Origin: Candidatus Gottesmanbacteria bacterium RBG_16_37_8
Lineage (GTDB): Bacteria; Patescibacteriota; Microgenomatia; 2-02-FULL-39-11
Assembly: GCA_001779055.1 (NCBI GenBank)
Contig: MFJA01000017.1
Span: 3,127 to 10,065, forward strand
Direction: 5' to 3'
Length of the DNA: 6,939 bases
Shown: positions 1-6,477 of the stretch, one piece after another
Layout: each line of letters opens with the position of its first letter
Position numbering within the stretch: position 1 is the stretch's first letter
Notes under the pieces: model-generated
What the model saw: the letters and a program-made list of their open reading frames with translations, nothing else
Databases searched by the model: none
Told to the model about the DNA's origin: nothing
Program-made: the position numbers and the translations under genes

Positions 1-198
1 AGCTGTTGGGTTACCTGGCAAGGTAACGGTAGGTACTACAAGGCTGGTCGGTGTAATCGTCGGTGTCCTTGTAGGCGGCGGAGTAAAACTCTTAAACTTG
101 ATCGATCGCGGATCCGTCGGCGCCTGAGCCCAAGCCGGAATCCTACTGATTAAAACAAGGTTAATAATAATTAAAATAAAAAAATACAACTTCTTCAT
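1..198 (-). CDS. N-terminal part of a Sec-exported, Pro/Thr-rich surface or secreted protein (runs off the left edge)
   Basis: Sixty-six codons are visible on the minus strand, starting with ATG at 198-196 and still open at base 1. The protein begins MKKLYFF, followed by an Ile/Leu/Val-rich hydrophobic core to about residue 17, then R-I-P-A-W-A | Q-A. This is a textbook Sec signal peptide with a likely signal peptidase I site after AWA (residue 24). The mature part is rich in Pro and Thr (FTPPPTRTPTITPTS, then VPTVTLPG), which looks like an extended stalk or linker of a cell-surface protein. No enzymatic domain is visible in the part present. The start lies 11 bp after the argS stop, and AGAGAAG just upstream may serve as a weak ribosome site, so it is probably co-transcribed with argS. 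The function is unknown. Base composition rises in GC beyond the signal peptide. Confidence 0.8.
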   Translation of the reverse strand, partial: MKKLYFFILIIINLVLISRIPAWAQAPTDPRSIKFKSFTPPPTRTPTITPTSLVVPTVTLPGNPTA

Positions 199-209
199 AC
201 ATCTTCTCT

Positions 210-3053
210 CTACATCCTCTCTACCGTCTCAATTCCCAAAAGATAAAGACCTCTCTTTATTATAACCTCTGTCGCCTCCGTCATAGCTAATCTGAATTCT
301 ACCGTTTCATTCTTGCTTTCCCGCCTCAGCGGGATCCCGCTAGCGGCGGGACCTGCTTCTTCCTTCTTACTTCCTAATATAGAGTGTTTCTGGTAAAAAA
401 GATTGAATTGCTGGGCCAAATCATAAAGATAAGAACAGATCAAATTCGGAGCCATACTTCTGGCCGCCTCCCAAACCACCTCCTCAAACTGATAAAAACT
501 CCTCAATAACTCCAATTCTTCTTCATTAAGATCATACTTTTCTAATCCTGCAACATTCAACTTGCTGCCGCTATCTGTTTTTGCCTTTCTTAACACACTC
601 TTGCATCTGGCATAGGTATATAAAAGATACGGCCCGCTGTCTCCCTCAAACTCAACCGACTTCTCCAGATCAAAAACCAGGTCAGCCGGCAATCCCACCT
701 TCAAAAAAGAGTATTTAATAGCCGCAATAGCAGCTTTCTCTGCAATATCCTCATATTCCACTCTGGGATAATCTATTCTGCCACCAACACCCCCGCTTGT
801 ATCCAGCTTCTCCTTGACCTTATTCTTAACTTCCTCAATCAGAGATTCTCCTGTCACGATCTCCCCGCTCCTGCTGCTCATTTTACCTTTAGGCAGCCTC
901 ACCATCCCGTGCCCCAAATGCTCAGTCTTGGCAGCCAGCTTTTTATCAATCAATGATAAAGCTTTCAGTAAGACACGAAAATACTCATCAATCTCCTTCC
1001 CGGTAACAATCAGGGAAAAATCATAGGGGTAATCCTTGAATTTTGCCGGTGCCAACCCGAGTTCCTTAGCCTCATAGGTCGGCAATCCCAGCTTGTTGAT
1101 AAAAACCCTGGTATGAAAGCCGTACTTATCACCGCGAAAAACAATTGCTCCTTCACTTCTGTCAAAAACCCCCTTCTTTAAGGCTTCTCTAACAAACTTG
1201 GCTCCATATTCTCCAACGACTGATTCAGGATAATAAAAATCAAACTTAGTTCCCAGTTTCTTATAAATTGTCTCAAAGTAGCCTAAACTCCACTCGCGTC
1301 CTATCCTGAATAAATGACTTATCTCTGCAAGCTCTGTCTCATCAACACTGATATACTTCCTGTAATCAATTTGCCTCTCCCAACCTTTAGTTTCTCTTAA
1401 ATATTCCTGGGCGCTGATATAAATCAGGTAGTTTATTCTGGTAATTTCTGCTTTCGCTTCTTCCTCTTCTTCAAAACTTTTGGCTCCCCTTGCATAGGAT
1501 TTCTGCAGAAATTCAATTCTTTCCCTCAAAGACCATTTCTCCAAACTTTCAACTGTTATTTTTAAACTATCAATCTGTTTTCTCATCCCCCAAACCGACT
1601 TGGCAACATGCATCCCCACATCCCCAAAATAATTAGCCCTTTTGACTTCCGCTCCCTGACTCTCAAAAAGCCGGCATAAAGATTCTCCGACGGAATTACT
1701 GTAGAGATGACCGATATGAAAATCCTTAAAGGGATTGGGGTCCGTAAATTCCACTATTGTCTTAAAGCCATGCAACGGTAAATTCTTCTCTTCCTTGATG
1801 TTTTGTCCCGATCTAACAATCCATTCATTATTTAGCACTCCTATCATCTGATTGATAAGCCATTTTTTAGCTAAGTTAAGGTTTACGAAGCCCGGAAGCT
1901 CGAATTTTGCACTCTCCAGGATATCATTAACCTTGAATGTAACACTCTTTAGACCATTACTATCAGCCTTAAATGATATCAATTGATGTTGTCTTATATA
2001 TTCTTCAATCTTTCGGCTCAGCTTTTCCGCACACTCAATTGGCTTCATTTTTAACTGGCCGGCCAAAATCAAAGCTAAATTAGTTGAATAATCCCCATAG
2101 TTATTAATTCTAGGATGTTCAATTTTTATGACATTTTTGCTGATTTTAGCTTTCAGAAAAGTTTCCCCCGCTGCTTTTTCAACTGCCTTTTTTACCATCT
2201 CCTGCAAAATAGGAGGGTTTTCCGCTAACTTCTCCCCCACCGGATTTGACATCTTTTGATCTATTTTCTTTTCCGTTTTATTTTCCTTAATTCTTTTTGA
2301 GACTTCCCTCTCCTTTTTTTCTGATCTCCTGCTTTTATCTATAATTACTTCATATATCACACTTGGATTTTTATCTTTAAGAATATAGCTTCTAACTTTA
2401 CCTCCCAAGAATTTCTTTATTAATTCTTCCGCTTCCACAATTGCCTCTTTAAATACTTCCTCGGATACAACCGGTACTCTTTCAATTACTAAAACAGCCT
2501 GACTTGTTTCCTCATCAATCTTGGTTCTGTCTGCTTCCCTCCAGTTCCATCTCCTGCAGATAAATCCGGACTTATCCTTATAAATCACCTCACCCGGATC
2601 ACAATTTTCAATTTTGTCGCCTCCGATATAGACACCTTTTTCCACGCCGATTGCAAAAGTCAGCCATATATCACCCTCTGCTTTCTCAAGGTCTTCAGCA
2701 CCGGCTGGCAGATGGTATTTAAGGGAAATATAGTTATAGAGATCAACCAGATTATTAATTTGAGGAATGGGTTTTTCTCCGCCCCTGGCCCTTCTTAATA
2801 GAGCTTCAACTGAGGAACGGAAATCCTTCGGATCCGATCCGAATTCATCATAGATCCTTCTCCAGGATGAAATTTCAGGCAAACTCCTTAGTTCTACATT
2901 GGAAAGCTTTTCTTTTTGTCTTTTTTCCTCTTTCCTCAGTAAATTCAATATTTCTTTATTATGCCCGCGATTATTCATGCCTGTAATGACCAAAACCTCG
3001 ATCTCTACTCCCGGAAATCTCTCGAATATATTTGAGTCAATACTGAACTTCAT
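210..3053 (-). CDS. argS: Arginyl-tRNA synthetase with an N-terminal B3/4 (PheRS-beta-like editing) domain fusion
   Basis: This 947-residue protein is far longer than a usual ArgRS (about 550-600). Residues 1-240 match the stand-alone B3/4 family (COG3382 type): FPGVEIEV near the start, the helix RSSVEALLRRA (79-89), N-L-V-D-L-Y-N (101-107), AEGD (125-128) and the block RRWNWREADRTKI (167-179). A charged Lys/Glu linker (about 240-270) follows. The ArgRS N-terminal domain (about 275-400) contains NNYGDYSTNLAL. The Rossmann catalytic core has HIGH intact at 446-449 and a KMSKS equivalent, KMSSR, at 724-728. A DALR-type anticodon-binding domain ends in LLGIETVERM. It attaches Arg to tRNA-Arg in the cytoplasm; the B3/4 part is inferred to edit mischarged tRNA-Arg. 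The start ATG at 3053 is preceded by AGAAGAG. A palindromic repeat adds about 12 residues to the DALR domain. ArgRS identity is very secure; the editing role is inference. Confidence 0.96.
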   Translation of the reverse strand: MKFSIDSNIFERFPGVEIEVLVITGMNNRGHNKEILNLLRKEEKRQKEKLSNVELRSLPEISSWRRIYDEFGSDPKDFRSSVEALLRRARGGEKPIPQINNLVDLYNYISLKYHLPAGAEDLEKAEGDIWLTFAIGVEKGVYIGGDKIENCDPGEVIYKDKSGFICRRWNWREADRTKIDEETSQAVLVIERVPVVSEEVFKEAIVEAEELIKKFLGGKVRSYILKDKNPSVIYEVIIDKSRRSEKKEREVSKRIKENKTEKKIDQKMSNPVGEKLAENPPILQEMVKKAVEKAAGETFLKAKISKNVIKIEHPRINNYGDYSTNLALILAGQLKMKPIECAEKLSRKIEEYIRQHQLISFKADSNGLKSVTFKVNDILESAKFELPGFVNLNLAKKWLINQMIGVLNNEWIVRSGQNIKEEKNLPLHGFKTIVEFTDPNPFKDFHIGHLYSNSVGESLCRLFESQGAEVKRANYFGDVGMHVAKSVWGMRKQIDSLKITVESLEKWSLRERIEFLQKSYARGAKSFEEEEEAKAEITRINYLIYISAQEYLRETKGWERQIDYRKYISVDETELAEISHLFRIGREWSLGYFETIYKKLGTKFDFYYPESVVGEYGAKFVREALKKGVFDRSEGAIVFRGDKYGFHTRVFINKLGLPTYEAKELGLAPAKFKDYPYDFSLIVTGKEIDEYFRVLLKALSLIDKKLAAKTEHLGHGMVRLPKGKMSSRSGEIVTGESLIEEVKNKVKEKLDTSGGVGGRIDYPRVEYEDIAEKAAIAAIKYSFLKVGLPADLVFDLEKSVEFEGDSGPYLLYTYARCKSVLRKAKTDSGSKLNVAGLEKYDLNEEELELLRSFYQFEEVVWEAARSMAPNLICSYLYDLAQQFNLFYQKHSILGSKKEEAGPAASGIPLRRESKNETVEFRLAMTEATEVIIKRGLYLLGIETVERM
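319..351. repeat. Nested GC-rich palindrome inside the argS coding sequence
   Basis: Outer arms TCCCGCC (319-325) and GGCGGGA (345-351) enclose a perfect 14-bp palindrome, AGCGGGATCCCGCT (328-341). The element is far more GC-rich than the surrounding gene. It encodes residues 901-912 of the ArgRS (about GPAASGIPLRRE), lying between the DALR helices that carry QKHSIL and EFRLAM. That loop is about a dozen residues longer than usual in ArgRS, which matches the size of the element. It looks like a small mobile palindromic repeat that entered in frame, comparable in principle to Rickettsia palindromic elements. It could alternatively be a structured mRNA element. Confidence 0.75.
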
Positions 3054-3060
3054 CTTTTAG

Positions 3061-3091
3061 CTCTTCTATCCTTTTGACCTCTTCTATCCTT
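3061..3091. repeat. Tandem 13-bp direct repeat just upstream of argS
   Basis: CTCTTCTATCCTT occurs at 3061-3073 and again at 3079-3091, a period of 18 bp with TTGAC between. On the minus strand this reads AAGGATAGAAGAG twice, in the last 40 bases before the argS ATG (3053). The copy nearest the gene supplies the purine-rich AGAAGAG that may act as the ribosome binding site. The second copy runs into the inverted repeat CCTTGACAAGG (3088-3098). It may be a duplicated ribosome site, an operator, or simple slippage. Confidence 0.7.
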
Positions 3092-3118
3092 GACAAGGAT
3101 ATATATAAATATTAATAT
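3090..3118 (+). promoter_or_regulatory. Candidate plus-strand promoter for the small RNA at 3125-3203
   Basis: A perfect -35 TTGACA (3090-3095) is followed after 17 bp by TAATAT (3113-3118). The better -10 match TATACT (3116-3121) would give a long 20-bp spacer. The spacer and downstream DNA are almost pure A/T. Predicted initiation would fall at about 3123-3127, exactly at the base of the structured element that follows. AT-rich DNA gives chance promoter matches, so this rests mainly on its position. Confidence 0.4.
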
Positions 3119-3124
3119 ACTATT

Positions 3125-3203
3125 TGACCGAGCGGATGCCGACCAGGATTGAAAGACATCCTCTTAAGCATTCTTCAGTCTTTTTAGACCTCGGTCATTT
3201 TTT
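3125..3203 (+). ncRNA. Candidate small structured RNA with terminator-like end
   Basis: An 8-bp stem, TGACCGAG (3125-3132) with CTCGGTCA (3190-3197), closes the element and is followed at once by six T residues (3198-3203), like the end of an intrinsic terminator on the plus strand. Inside are two small hairpins: AGGAT/ATCCT (3145-3149 with 3158-3162, loop TGAAAGAC) and GTCT/AGAC (3178-3181 with 3186-3189). The second stacks directly against the closing stem, giving a three-way-junction-like fold. A plausible promoter ends just upstream. It lies between argS and the broken gene and overlaps the 3' end of the latter. It is not a tRNA: there is no T-arm consensus and the arm sizes are wrong. 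On the minus strand the same DNA could be a folded leader for argS. Confidence 0.4.
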
Positions 3204-3648
3204 ATGCTTAACTTATCTAAATTAATAATTTCTTTTAAACTGACCGTCTTATCTTCTTTAACATTTCCGGCAAAAACATCATAAGCTTTATAATGCACTT
3301 TTGGTCGATTTCCTATTCTTCTAAAAATAATTACCGGCTCTTGGAGTCCAGATTTTCTAATATGATCTAGAATGATATCTTTAAGTAATTTATCATGACC
3401 AGGATATTCTATATCAATTATGACTGACTTATTTTATCAAGAAAATTTCGAACTAAAATAAAGACTAACAATCCGAAAAATTTATAAATATAGAGTCTGA
3501 TCAATCCCTTTCTTCTTTAAATCTCTTGAATTTGTCTTTTTGTTTTTGCATTAACTTTAATGACGTATGATTTATCGTTCGTAAAAGCAATTGCCGTTGG
3601 CTTTGCCGAATCCTCAACTTTACCGGATTGATCGATGTATATTTTCAT
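3164..3648 (-). pseudogene. Broken small gene of about 160 codons with one in-frame stop and one frameshift
   Basis: Three conserved-looking pieces line up in order. Piece 1 (3648 to 3517) starts MKIYIDQSGKVED and ends QIQEI followed by TAA (3519-3517). Piece 2 continues in the same frame after that stop (RRKGLIRLYIYKFFG, then a hydrophobic stretch, LVRNFLDKIS) and ends at TAA 3420-3418. Piece 3 is in the -1 frame (3433-3164): VIIDIEYPGHDKLL, then IIFRRIGNRPKVHYKAY and DKTVSLKEI. Joined, they give one protein with an N-terminal strand carrying Asp6, a hydrophobic middle and an alpha/beta C-terminal part. The layout (first-strand Asp, IIDIEYPG, K-V-H-Y-K-A-Y) is reminiscent of RNase H/RuvC-like folds, but that is only an impression. 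It starts 15 bp after the argH stop without a clear ribosome site. I recognise no named function. Decay or assembly error could explain the breaks. Confidence 0.72.
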
Positions 3649-3663
3649 TTATCACGTATACAT

Positions 3664-5187
3664 TCAGTTTAGCATAACTATTTTATTGACCTCTTTTTCC
3701 AGCAATTTCTTTGACTCTGATAATTTTATCTCTTTGCTAATAATCTCTTTCTGAAAAGATTTCAGCTTCAAATTAATATCTTTGATCATTTTTTTTACCT
3801 CCCCTGGTGCCGGTCCGCCCCTGCTTTTGTGCACTAAAACGCATTGCTTAGCATCCTTAAAATTCTCCAAATCAGACTTTTGTAATAATATCTCTTTACC
3901 TATTGCTTTTTTGACAGCTTTGGCTATCAAATCAGGCGTCATCTCGGCAAAACTGGTCTTCAAAATCCTTTCCTTGATCATCATTTTAACTATCTTGTGA
4001 GCCTGTCTGAAGCTAATTCTTCCTTTTATACAAATTTGGACAGCAACAGAAGGCGCTATCGAGAAGTTTAAATTGGCAATTTTTTCCATCCGGTCCTTCT
4101 GCGGTTCAAGTGTTGACAGTATCCCTGTCAGAATAGGTAAAGACTTAATCATCATTTCAATTGATTCAAATAAGACAGGCTTGGTCTGCTGACTGTCTCT
4201 GTTATAGCCTGAAGACAAAACATCCATTATCATCATCATTTGCACCATTGAAGGTAGAAATTTGGCCATATTTGCTCTTAATACCTCCAAGGTATCGGGA
4301 TTTTCAAGATTAGGCTGAGCTGTTCCTCCGGTTGTATAGCTTCTGTTGATCTTTAAAAGTTCAAATTCATTTGAGGTAAAAAGAATCAGCTCATTCATTG
4401 TTCTTCTTATATGAAGAGCCAAAATGGAAAATTCAGCTAAAAGTTTAGCTTCAAGTTCACCTCTCTGGTTGGCAGTATAAAGACTGTGTACTGTTGGAGC
4501 CTTAAAACCAAGCAATTGTGCCGTTAATTCTCTGTCTATGGAAAGATGAATCCCGGCCATTTCAAAAATCCCCAGCGGACAATAGTCGATTAATTCATAA
4601 ATATTTAAGATATTATTAAGATCGTCCATAAAATGATAGGCTTTTCCTGTCAGAAAGTGGCCAAATGTCACCGGCTGGGAAACTCTTAAGTGTGTGTAGC
4701 CGGGCATAACTATATAAGTGTGTCTTGCCGCCAGTTCATTAATTCCGTTTATAAGCTCCATAAGCTGTTTTGAAATCAGGATAATTTTGTCTCTCATATA
4801 CATTCTAGTATCGGTATATACCTGGTCGTTTCTGGCAATCCCCAATCTCAAATAGCCACCTGTTTCAATTCCGTATTTTTCTATCAGATACTGCTCCACA
4901 TTGCTATGAACATCCTCCAGTTCTTTTTTAAGGATAAATCGGCCTTTTTGATCAAGTTTCCTGATCTCCACCAACCCTGTCAATAATTTAGCTGCTATTT
5001 TATTGCTGATTATATTTTGCTTATAAAGCATGACAATATGTGCCATGTTAACTAGGCATTCGTATTGGACAAATGCCGCATCCAAAACTACATCCTCCCC
5101 GGCAGCATATTCAATCGCCATCCTGCCGAAATCTTTACTCTCTCCTTCTCCCCAAAATGGGTTGTTATTTTGTTGAGTTTTACTCAT
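3664..5187 (-). CDS. argH: Divergent argininosuccinate lyase (fumarase/aspartase superfamily)
   Basis: The 507-residue product is slightly longer than usual ArgH (about 460). In the canonical role it splits argininosuccinate into arginine and fumarate in the cytoplasm, as a homotetramer. Family signs are ELEDVHSNVE (89-98), RNDQVYTD (119-126), MPGYTHL with the catalytic-type His166, QPVTFGH (171-177), SIDRE (216-220), YNRD (328-331) and the ArgH C-terminal motif SRGGPAPGEV (455-464). Several hallmark residues differ: the GRSRNDQ segment reads GIARNDQ, and the signature GSSxMPxKxNP reads GGTAQPNLENP (287-297), so the catalytic Ser is Thr289 and the carboxylate-binding Lys is Leu294. The start ATG overlaps the argG stop (ATGA) and AAGGA lies 5 nt upstream inside argG, so translation is coupled. 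The family is certain; the exact substrate is less so. Confidence 0.88.
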   Translation of the reverse strand: MSKTQQNNNPFWGEGESKDFGRMAIEYAAGEDVVLDAAFVQYECLVNMAHIVMLYKQNIISNKIAAKLLTGLVEIRKLDQKGRFILKKELEDVHSNVEQYLIEKYGIETGGYLRLGIARNDQVYTDTRMYMRDKIILISKQLMELINGINELAARHTYIVMPGYTHLRVSQPVTFGHFLTGKAYHFMDDLNNILNIYELIDYCPLGIFEMAGIHLSIDRELTAQLLGFKAPTVHSLYTANQRGELEAKLLAEFSILALHIRRTMNELILFTSNEFELLKINRSYTTGGTAQPNLENPDTLEVLRANMAKFLPSMVQMMMIMDVLSSGYNRDSQQTKPVLFESIEMMIKSLPILTGILSTLEPQKDRMEKIANLNFSIAPSVAVQICIKGRISFRQAHKIVKMMIKERILKTSFAEMTPDLIAKAVKKAIGKEILLQKSDLENFKDAKQCVLVHKSRGGPAPGEVKKMIKDINLKLKSFQKEIISKEIKLSESKKLLEKEVNKIVMLN

Positions 5188-6431
5188 AAGTTTCCTTTTT
5201 CGTTTAGAATATTTTTAACGTTTCCCGGGTGTGTGGACGAAAAGAGATACTCTTCATATCCGAACGGCACAAAATCCTTTATTTCAGGATAGATTGATTT
5301 GACAATTGAACATGGTGAGCTTCTTTTGATGATAGCTATGCTTCCTTTATAGAGAAAGAGAGTTATGCTTCCTGTAACATACTTCTGCATTTGTTTTATA
5401 AATCCTGTTAGACCCGCCATCAAAGGACTGTACCAGTAGGAATAGTAAGCCAGCTCAGCCCATTTCTTGTCTATCACCTGTTCTTTGAAATAAAGGGTCT
5501 GTTTAGGCAATACTGCCTTCTCCAGCTCTTTATGGGCGGAAAGCAGAATGTCAGCCGCCGGGCTCTCATAAACCCATCTGAATTTGTTCCCGTAAAGCCC
5601 GTTCTCAATCATGTCTTTCCTTCCAATCCCGTGCACTCCGCCGATTTTATTCAAATTCTCAATTATGGCTGTCAATTCCTTCTCTTTCCCGTTAATTGAG
5701 ATGGGTCTGCCTTGATAGAACTCAATTATGACCTTCTCCCCTTTTTCCGGTGCCTCTTGAGGCCTTACTGTCCATTTAAACGCCTCTTCCGGAACGCTTT
5801 TCTCAATCTCGTCAATCGTCCCGTAATTAATGGCCACCCCCCAAAGATTTTCATCATAAGAAAAAGGGTTTTTATAATCGACCGGAATAGGAATCTCCTC
5901 TTTATGGGCGAATTCTGCCTCTTCCTGCCTGGTCGGATTCCAGTCATGGATGGGCAGAACAACCGGCAAATCAGGCGCCAAAAACTTAAAAACCATATTA
6001 ATCCTGAAAGCATCAGCACCCCTTCCTTTACAGCCGTGGGCAATAGAATCAACTTTTAATTTCTTTGCCGCCTCAACGCACTTTTTGGCTGTTAATGGTC
6101 TTGCCAATGAGGTTGACAGGCAATATTTCTCGTCGTAATAGGCATTAGCCAATATTGCCGACAAAACCCAATTTTTGACAAATTCCTCGCTGGCTTCTAT
6201 TGTCAGGTGTTTAATCGCCCCAAGCTTTATGGCTTTCTCACCCATCTCCTTGGGATTCTGGAATTTTTGTCCGAGATCGACTGTGGCGGTAATCACTTTA
6301 TAACCGTAATATTTCTGGAGCAGCACTACGCAGATTGATGTATCCACTCCTCCGGAATACATCAACAGGCATGTTTTGCCCTGCTTTTTATTTTCCTGAT
6401 AATCTTTATGTTTCTTTGGTAAATTTTTCAT
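5184..6431 (-). CDS. argG: Divergent argininosuccinate synthase
   Basis: The 415-residue product is of normal ArgG length. In the canonical role it joins citrulline and aspartate with ATP (to AMP and PPi) to form argininosuccinate. The N-type PP-loop YSGGVDTS lies at 25-32, the citrulline-side motif YCLSTSLARPLTAK at 103-116, NLWG at 195-198, NKIGGVHGIGR at 261-271 and VYESP at 287-291. The normally near-invariant HG(A/C)TGKGNDQVR segment reads HGCKGRGADAFR (132-143), and the usual PGGT after VYE is PAAD. These changes affect the aspartate-binding side. About 20 extra Lys-rich residues precede the PP-loop. The ATG at 6431 is the only usable start before the motif. No Shine-Dalgarno is well placed: GGAGG lies 17 nt upstream inside the terminator arm. 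It is the first gene of the operon, behind a T-box. Confidence 0.9.
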   Translation of the reverse strand: MKNLPKKHKDYQENKKQGKTCLLMYSGGVDTSICVVLLQKYYGYKVITATVDLGQKFQNPKEMGEKAIKLGAIKHLTIEASEEFVKNWVLSAILANAYYDEKYCLSTSLARPLTAKKCVEAAKKLKVDSIAHGCKGRGADAFRINMVFKFLAPDLPVVLPIHDWNPTRQEEAEFAHKEEIPIPVDYKNPFSYDENLWGVAINYGTIDEIEKSVPEEAFKWTVRPQEAPEKGEKVIIEFYQGRPISINGKEKELTAIIENLNKIGGVHGIGRKDMIENGLYGNKFRWVYESPAADILLSAHKELEKAVLPKQTLYFKEQVIDKKWAELAYYSYWYSPLMAGLTGFIKQMQKYVTGSITLFLYKGSIAIIKRSSPCSIVKSIYPEIKDFVPFGYEEYLFSSTHPGNVKNILNEKGNL

Positions 6432-6477
6432 AAAAAAATCCGTCCGGTCCTCCGAAATACATCGGAGTTAAGGACGG
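6432..6477 (-). terminator. T-box regulated intrinsic terminator abutting the argG start codon
   Basis: On the minus strand CCGTCC (6477-6472) pairs with GGACGG (6445-6440), and CTCCGA (6467-6462) pairs with TCGGAG (6455-6450) around the loop TGTATT. A run of seven T (6438-6432) ends exactly at the ATG. CCGTCC is also needed by the antiterminator, so the two folds exclude each other. The 3' arm contains GGAGG (6453-6449), the only good anti-16S match before argG, so this hairpin would also hide a ribosome site. Confidence 0.9.

Noticed and set aside
814..1026. Plus-strand open frame inside argS, and another at 3782-4000 inside argH
   Set aside because: Both are antisense to conserved coding sequence, have no ribosome site and no recognisable features.
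3146..3161. GGATTGAAAGAC resembles the 3' end of some CRISPR repeats
   Set aside because: Only one copy is present with no regularly spaced repeats nearby, and the bases are better explained as a hairpin (arms AGGAT/ATCCT).
3125..3203. tRNA-like closing stem
   Set aside because: No T-arm GGTTCGA-type consensus, no anticodon arm of the right size, and no CCA or acceptor geometry.
3425..3436. Programmed -1 frameshift in the broken gene
   Set aside because: No canonical X-XXY-YYZ slippery heptamer or clear downstream structure is visible, and the additional stop upstream makes simple decay or sequence error more likely.
3517..3519. In-frame TAA as evidence for stop-codon reassignment
   Set aside because: A second, independent frameshift breaks the same gene, and the three intact genes use TGA and TAG as ordinary stops and contain no internal stop codons. 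UGA recoding as in Gracilibacteria/SR1 is also excluded by the TGA stops.
5712..6059. Antisense open frame of 115 codons inside argG, with similar shorter ones at 5765-6052, 5950-6138 and 5065-5292
   Set aside because: They lie wholly or almost wholly within the well-supported argG/argH frames, have no protein-like motifs, and are explained as shadows of the real genes.
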